Positions 60,701 to 64,000 of a stretch of DNA of 64,000 bases are shown piece by piece; positions within the stretch are counted from its first letter, which is position 1; each line of letters starts with the position of its first letter. The notes under the pieces were generated by a model. It had not been told where the DNA came from. It searched no databases and worked only from the letters and a program-made list of their open reading frames with translations. Origin of the DNA: Physcomitrium patens (taxonomy: Eukaryota; Streptophyta; Bryopsida; Funariales; Funariaceae). The stretch is from assembly GCF_000002425.4 (NCBI RefSeq), contig NC_037254.1:9370408-9434407 (forward strand). Reading direction: 5' to 3'. The position numbers and the translations under genes were made by a program.

Positions 60701-63000
60701 TCTTAGTCTATTTATTCTTACTAATCTTATTAACCAACCTCAGCCCTTGACTAATTGGAGGAATTGTATCAGACTTGCCCGCAACAGAAATTCTGCGTAG
60801 AGAGGAAGCAAAAACAACAACAACGACAACAAGTGACCTCGATATTCCATACCCAGTGCGCAACAGCAGCGACCTATAAATACAATCCGTGAAGCATGGA
60901 TTGCGTCGGGGACCCGATTCCTCTCCCATGCACGCATCGGCTGGGGAATACACCTTCTGAGATTGTCTAAAAGATGGATGTTTTGGAAAAGTCCATCTAG
61001 CCTTTATGGGTGATATTTTCAGAAAACTGCAACTCCAAATTGATCCTCGACCCTAAAATTAGTGTAAAACTTGGTGCCCCCCCCCCCAATATAAGCGCAA
61101 TATTATGCGCTTTCACCTTCATCAGATACGAACTTTAGTGATGGAATCGTGCATATACTCATTTTCCTCAGATCACTCTCACCGCTACCTGCTTTACTGG
61201 GTTGCTCGCTTTTCTTCTCACCCGGTTCATTTTATGAGGATTCGCGCAGCAATTCTCATAGATACATTCCTTTTAGTCTTCATTTGGCACCCAAACCGCG
61301 TGCCTTTATGATGTCACGCTAGATCTCGCCTCGCCTTTTCTCCCTGGAAGCTGCAATCTGTGGCAATTCTGTGAATATTTAAATGCTCGGGGGAAAACCT
61401 GTAGCATGTCTGGAAATGTGGAATTTGACTTTATGAGGGTGTTGGGAGATCGCAATGCGTCTTGGTTGAGGAGGAATATTTTGCACGAAGATCTTTTTTA
61501 AGATCGCGCTTTTCTTACTCGACATTCTGCACAGTGCTCCCTTTCCGGTGAACATGTATGTCTCATCTCGCCTACTGTGATCAAAGTTCATCAAAATCTG
61601 CTATTGCTAAGAGCTGCCTTCTGAATCAGTCTTCCGCCGAATGACCCAGGAATGGGATACTATGCCGTTGTTTAACCATTAATTTGGCATAAATTTGGAA
61701 CGGATTGCTCACGGAGTATATCCTCCTTACAGCTCTGGAATTCAGGCTTACACACAAGATTTGTATTAGAAATTATAATTCCAAAGCAACTTGAAGAAAA
61801 CAATATTCTGTAACACCATATGAACTTGTGAACTTTGCTCGCAATAGTAATGAAGAACGAAAGTTCATGATAACAGAATAGTTCACTCTTGAGTAACACT
61901 TATCTGCAATGCAGGTGCACACTTATTTAAATAAAACCTCAGAAAGTCACAGCTGGAAAAGATGCGATTCAATGCATGATGATTGGAGAGGCAACCACTT
62001 CCAGTTACATCAAAGTAAAATTTCAACAAAGATGCCCAAGCAGATTCAGGAACCCGTGCTCAGAAATGGCATTATAATTATCGAACTCTTGTGCGTTAAA
62101 TAAAACCCATGCGTCGCTCCTTTTCTTCAGCGCTAGGGCGTTGCAAGATCGCATCCGCGTCAAGCTTTTTCGGTTGCGGCTCGAGATCGCTGACGTTATC
62201 AACTGCTCGTCTGAGCAATTCTAGGCACAACGTTCCACCATGATTGAAGAAGCCAGACCTAGTGCCTCCAGTGCACACAACTCGTTTCGGGACAATCTTT
62301 CAACTCTTCCAAAGTGGGTCCGTTTCATGCTTGTCACATTGATGAGCTCCCTCGCAAGGTAGGTTTCGCCGCACATGCTCTACTTCCCCACATTTATGCT
62401 CGTTTCCAGGCGTCTGGCTCCTGCGCCCGAGGCCTCCTGAAGCTGAATCCCGGCCCGCTTTAAGATTGTGGGTACCATGTGATCCCAGTCTCTTCCTTTC
62501 TAAATTTGCACGCAGCTGTTTACATCAATTCAGGGCACCTCTCAACAACTTGCTGGGGGATGGGGAGGGGGATGAATGGATGGCGATGCCATGAAACTGC
62601 GGCGCTGGGTGTCAAGGTGGGCCTTTACGCATTTACTGCCACTGTGGATGCGTCTAGCAAAGGAAGCCAATGTTCATTGAACGTGTCCGTGATGTGACAC
62701 TGAAAAGGATTAAATTCACTGCAAGCTACATGTTCTTCTTCTTTGATTGCATTGATTGGCGTGTGCTGGGGGTGTGGCGGGAGTCTTTGTTTGTTTGTTT
62801 GTTTTTTTTCCCCGAAGTGCATCCAGCTGGGATGTCTGTATGCATGGGATGTGACTAAGGCGATGCGCTTGGATCGGTTTGGATTTGGATTGCGGCCCTG
62901 CGTCACGGTGCTTGCATCCCACACGGCAACCTGGATTGCAACGCAGGCGCGCGTTGATGAGTCGCAACAGTGCCACTGCAGTGCATTGTTTGTGTGTTGT
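60701..63000. other. Moderate-GC intergenic stretch without a named gene
   Basis: Short open frames exist on both strands (for example minus 60953-60708 and 62278-62096, plus 61105-61311), but none resembles a known family and they overlap one another. A C11 run lies at about 61077-61087 and a gttt repeat near 62787-62803. It could be the flank or leader of a gene outside the window. Confidence 0.45.
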
Positions 63001-63759
63001 TTGTGGACAACAAGTGAATAAATTATCTCATCGTAACTATATCAGACACTTCTGTTCAAACGTACACAAATAAATGAGAAAACAGTGTAGATAAATTCTT
63101 CCATTGTAAATATATTCTTAGGCATTGGAAGTTTCAACCAAGGTAAGATTTATAGATTGCTTAAAATGGAACAATCCATCTACCACTTAGGTTTGATTGT
63201 AAAGGCATTCAAACATGGTAATTGGTTATTTCTAATCAGTGTTCTAATTTTTTTAATGCAACATATATTTATAGATAAGCCATGTGTTTACAATAACTTC
63301 TTTAAGAAGTTTCATACCTCTAAAAAGCTATTATAAAATTACCTTACTACTTAGACTTTTGGCATAAAAATTATGTAGTATTTAGATTGCTTTAATATTA
63401 TTATTATTTTTATTAGTTGATATATATAAAAGAAAAAATAAGGCCATCATTAATATAAATAACGCCTTTTGCACATTTTATTGATATGCATTGTTATAAT
63501 ACGTGAAGTCTTGCTTCAGAATGTTCCAGGCACCTAGCTGTAGAAGGTAGAATGGAAATTGCAACAACAAAATCCTAACTCTAATAGAATACTAACTGAA
63601 CTCTAATTAGATCATAACAATGTTAAGCAAGCTTTAATCAAATTCAAAGAAACTTCAAAGAAATTACAAAGAAACAATAAGAAATCTTAAAGAAATATTA
63701 GAATGAGTACAAATATATCTCAAATACATCTCAATTCAATCTTAATTTAATCCTAGTTA
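63001..63759. other. AT-rich stretch, unassigned
   Basis: No gene or transposon signature is visible. An a/g-rich repetitive part (aaagaaac, aaagaaat) lies near 63640-63700. Confidence 0.45.
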
Positions 63760-63960
63760 AAATCCTATTGGACTTCATTCAAACTTTAGGCCAAAAACTA
63801 ATTAAATCTTAAATCCTAAATAAATCCTAATAAAATCCTACATCCTAAATTAAACCCTAATCAAATCCTAAACTCTAAATCAAACCCTAATCAAATCCTA
63901 AACCAAATCCTAAAACCTAAATCAAACCCTAGTAATTCCTACAACAAATTTAAACCTCAA
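63760..63960 (+). repeat. Degenerate telomere-like (AAACCCTA) repeats
   Basis: The stretch is built of variants of taaatcaaaccctaatcaaatcctaaa, repeating at roughly 13 and 26 bp, with several exact aaaccctaa units as in the plant telomere repeat. The spacing and intervening atc blocks show it is not a true telomere array. Confidence 0.75.
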
Positions 63961-64000
63961 TTACTAATGAATGAACCGTTGATCTTAACTCAAAATTTGC

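Noticed and set aside
60708..60953. Minus-strand frames with a hydrophobic stretch like a signal peptide
   Set aside because: Two overlapping frames are equally open, and neither continues into a recognisable mature protein.

Overview
The window looks like nuclear DNA of a land plant. It has spliced genes with GT/AG introns for plant-specific families: an ABCB6/ABCB20-type transporter, a chloroplast rubredoxin of the RBD1 type and an NPH3/BTB protein. It also carries plant-type chromodomain Ty3/gypsy, Ty1/copia, Helitron and L1-type elements. Gene structure and divergence would suit a non-seed plant such as a moss or another early-diverging lineage, but that is inference. Gene islands have moderate GC, while the sequence between them is very AT-rich and built from decayed transposons.

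Layout. 1-5943: a decayed plus-strand chromovirus whose 3' LTR is complete; only the last 55 bases of the 5' LTR lie in the window. 7290-8618: a gag-protease scrap of a related element on the minus strand. 8620-13531: a second minus-strand chromovirus with both LTRs and an internally inverted RT segment; its LTRs carry a 10-bp-periodic array resembling heat-shock elements. About 14440-18027: a cryptic Helitron with no long ORF left, recognisable only by reading across stops. 19558-25900: a plus-strand copia element with 5-bp target duplications, itself interrupted by a solo chromovirus LTR (22537-23098) with its own perfect target duplication.

25906-41540 is a gene island. An apparently intact 13-exon ABCB gene (28178-36096, 1408 codons plus stop) is followed by a stretch with disrupted coding-like segments, then by the minus-strand RBD1 gene (39798-41159). 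41540-54200 is AT-rich again: unassigned sequence with a 78-bp tandem duplication, a minus-strand copia element (45325-50131) inserted into another chromovirus LTR with a GAAAC target duplication, and a LINE relic (about 51700-52980). 54235-58120 is a large minus-strand NPH3/BTB gene with an unusual Ser-rich insertion and a His/Arg-rich repeated tail. 58121-64000 holds no gene I can name and ends in degenerate telomere-like repeats.

The three genes do not form a pathway unit. The transporter family is linked to auxin movement, NPH3 proteins to phototropin and auxin responses, and RBD1 to photosystem II, but their proximity is probably coincidental. The strongest items for a second look are the heat-shock-element-like LTR array, a 13-bp LTR palindrome kept in three copies with a compensatory substitution, the cryptic Helitron, the nested insertions and the unusual NPH3 architecture. 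I found no clearly new multi-gene system.
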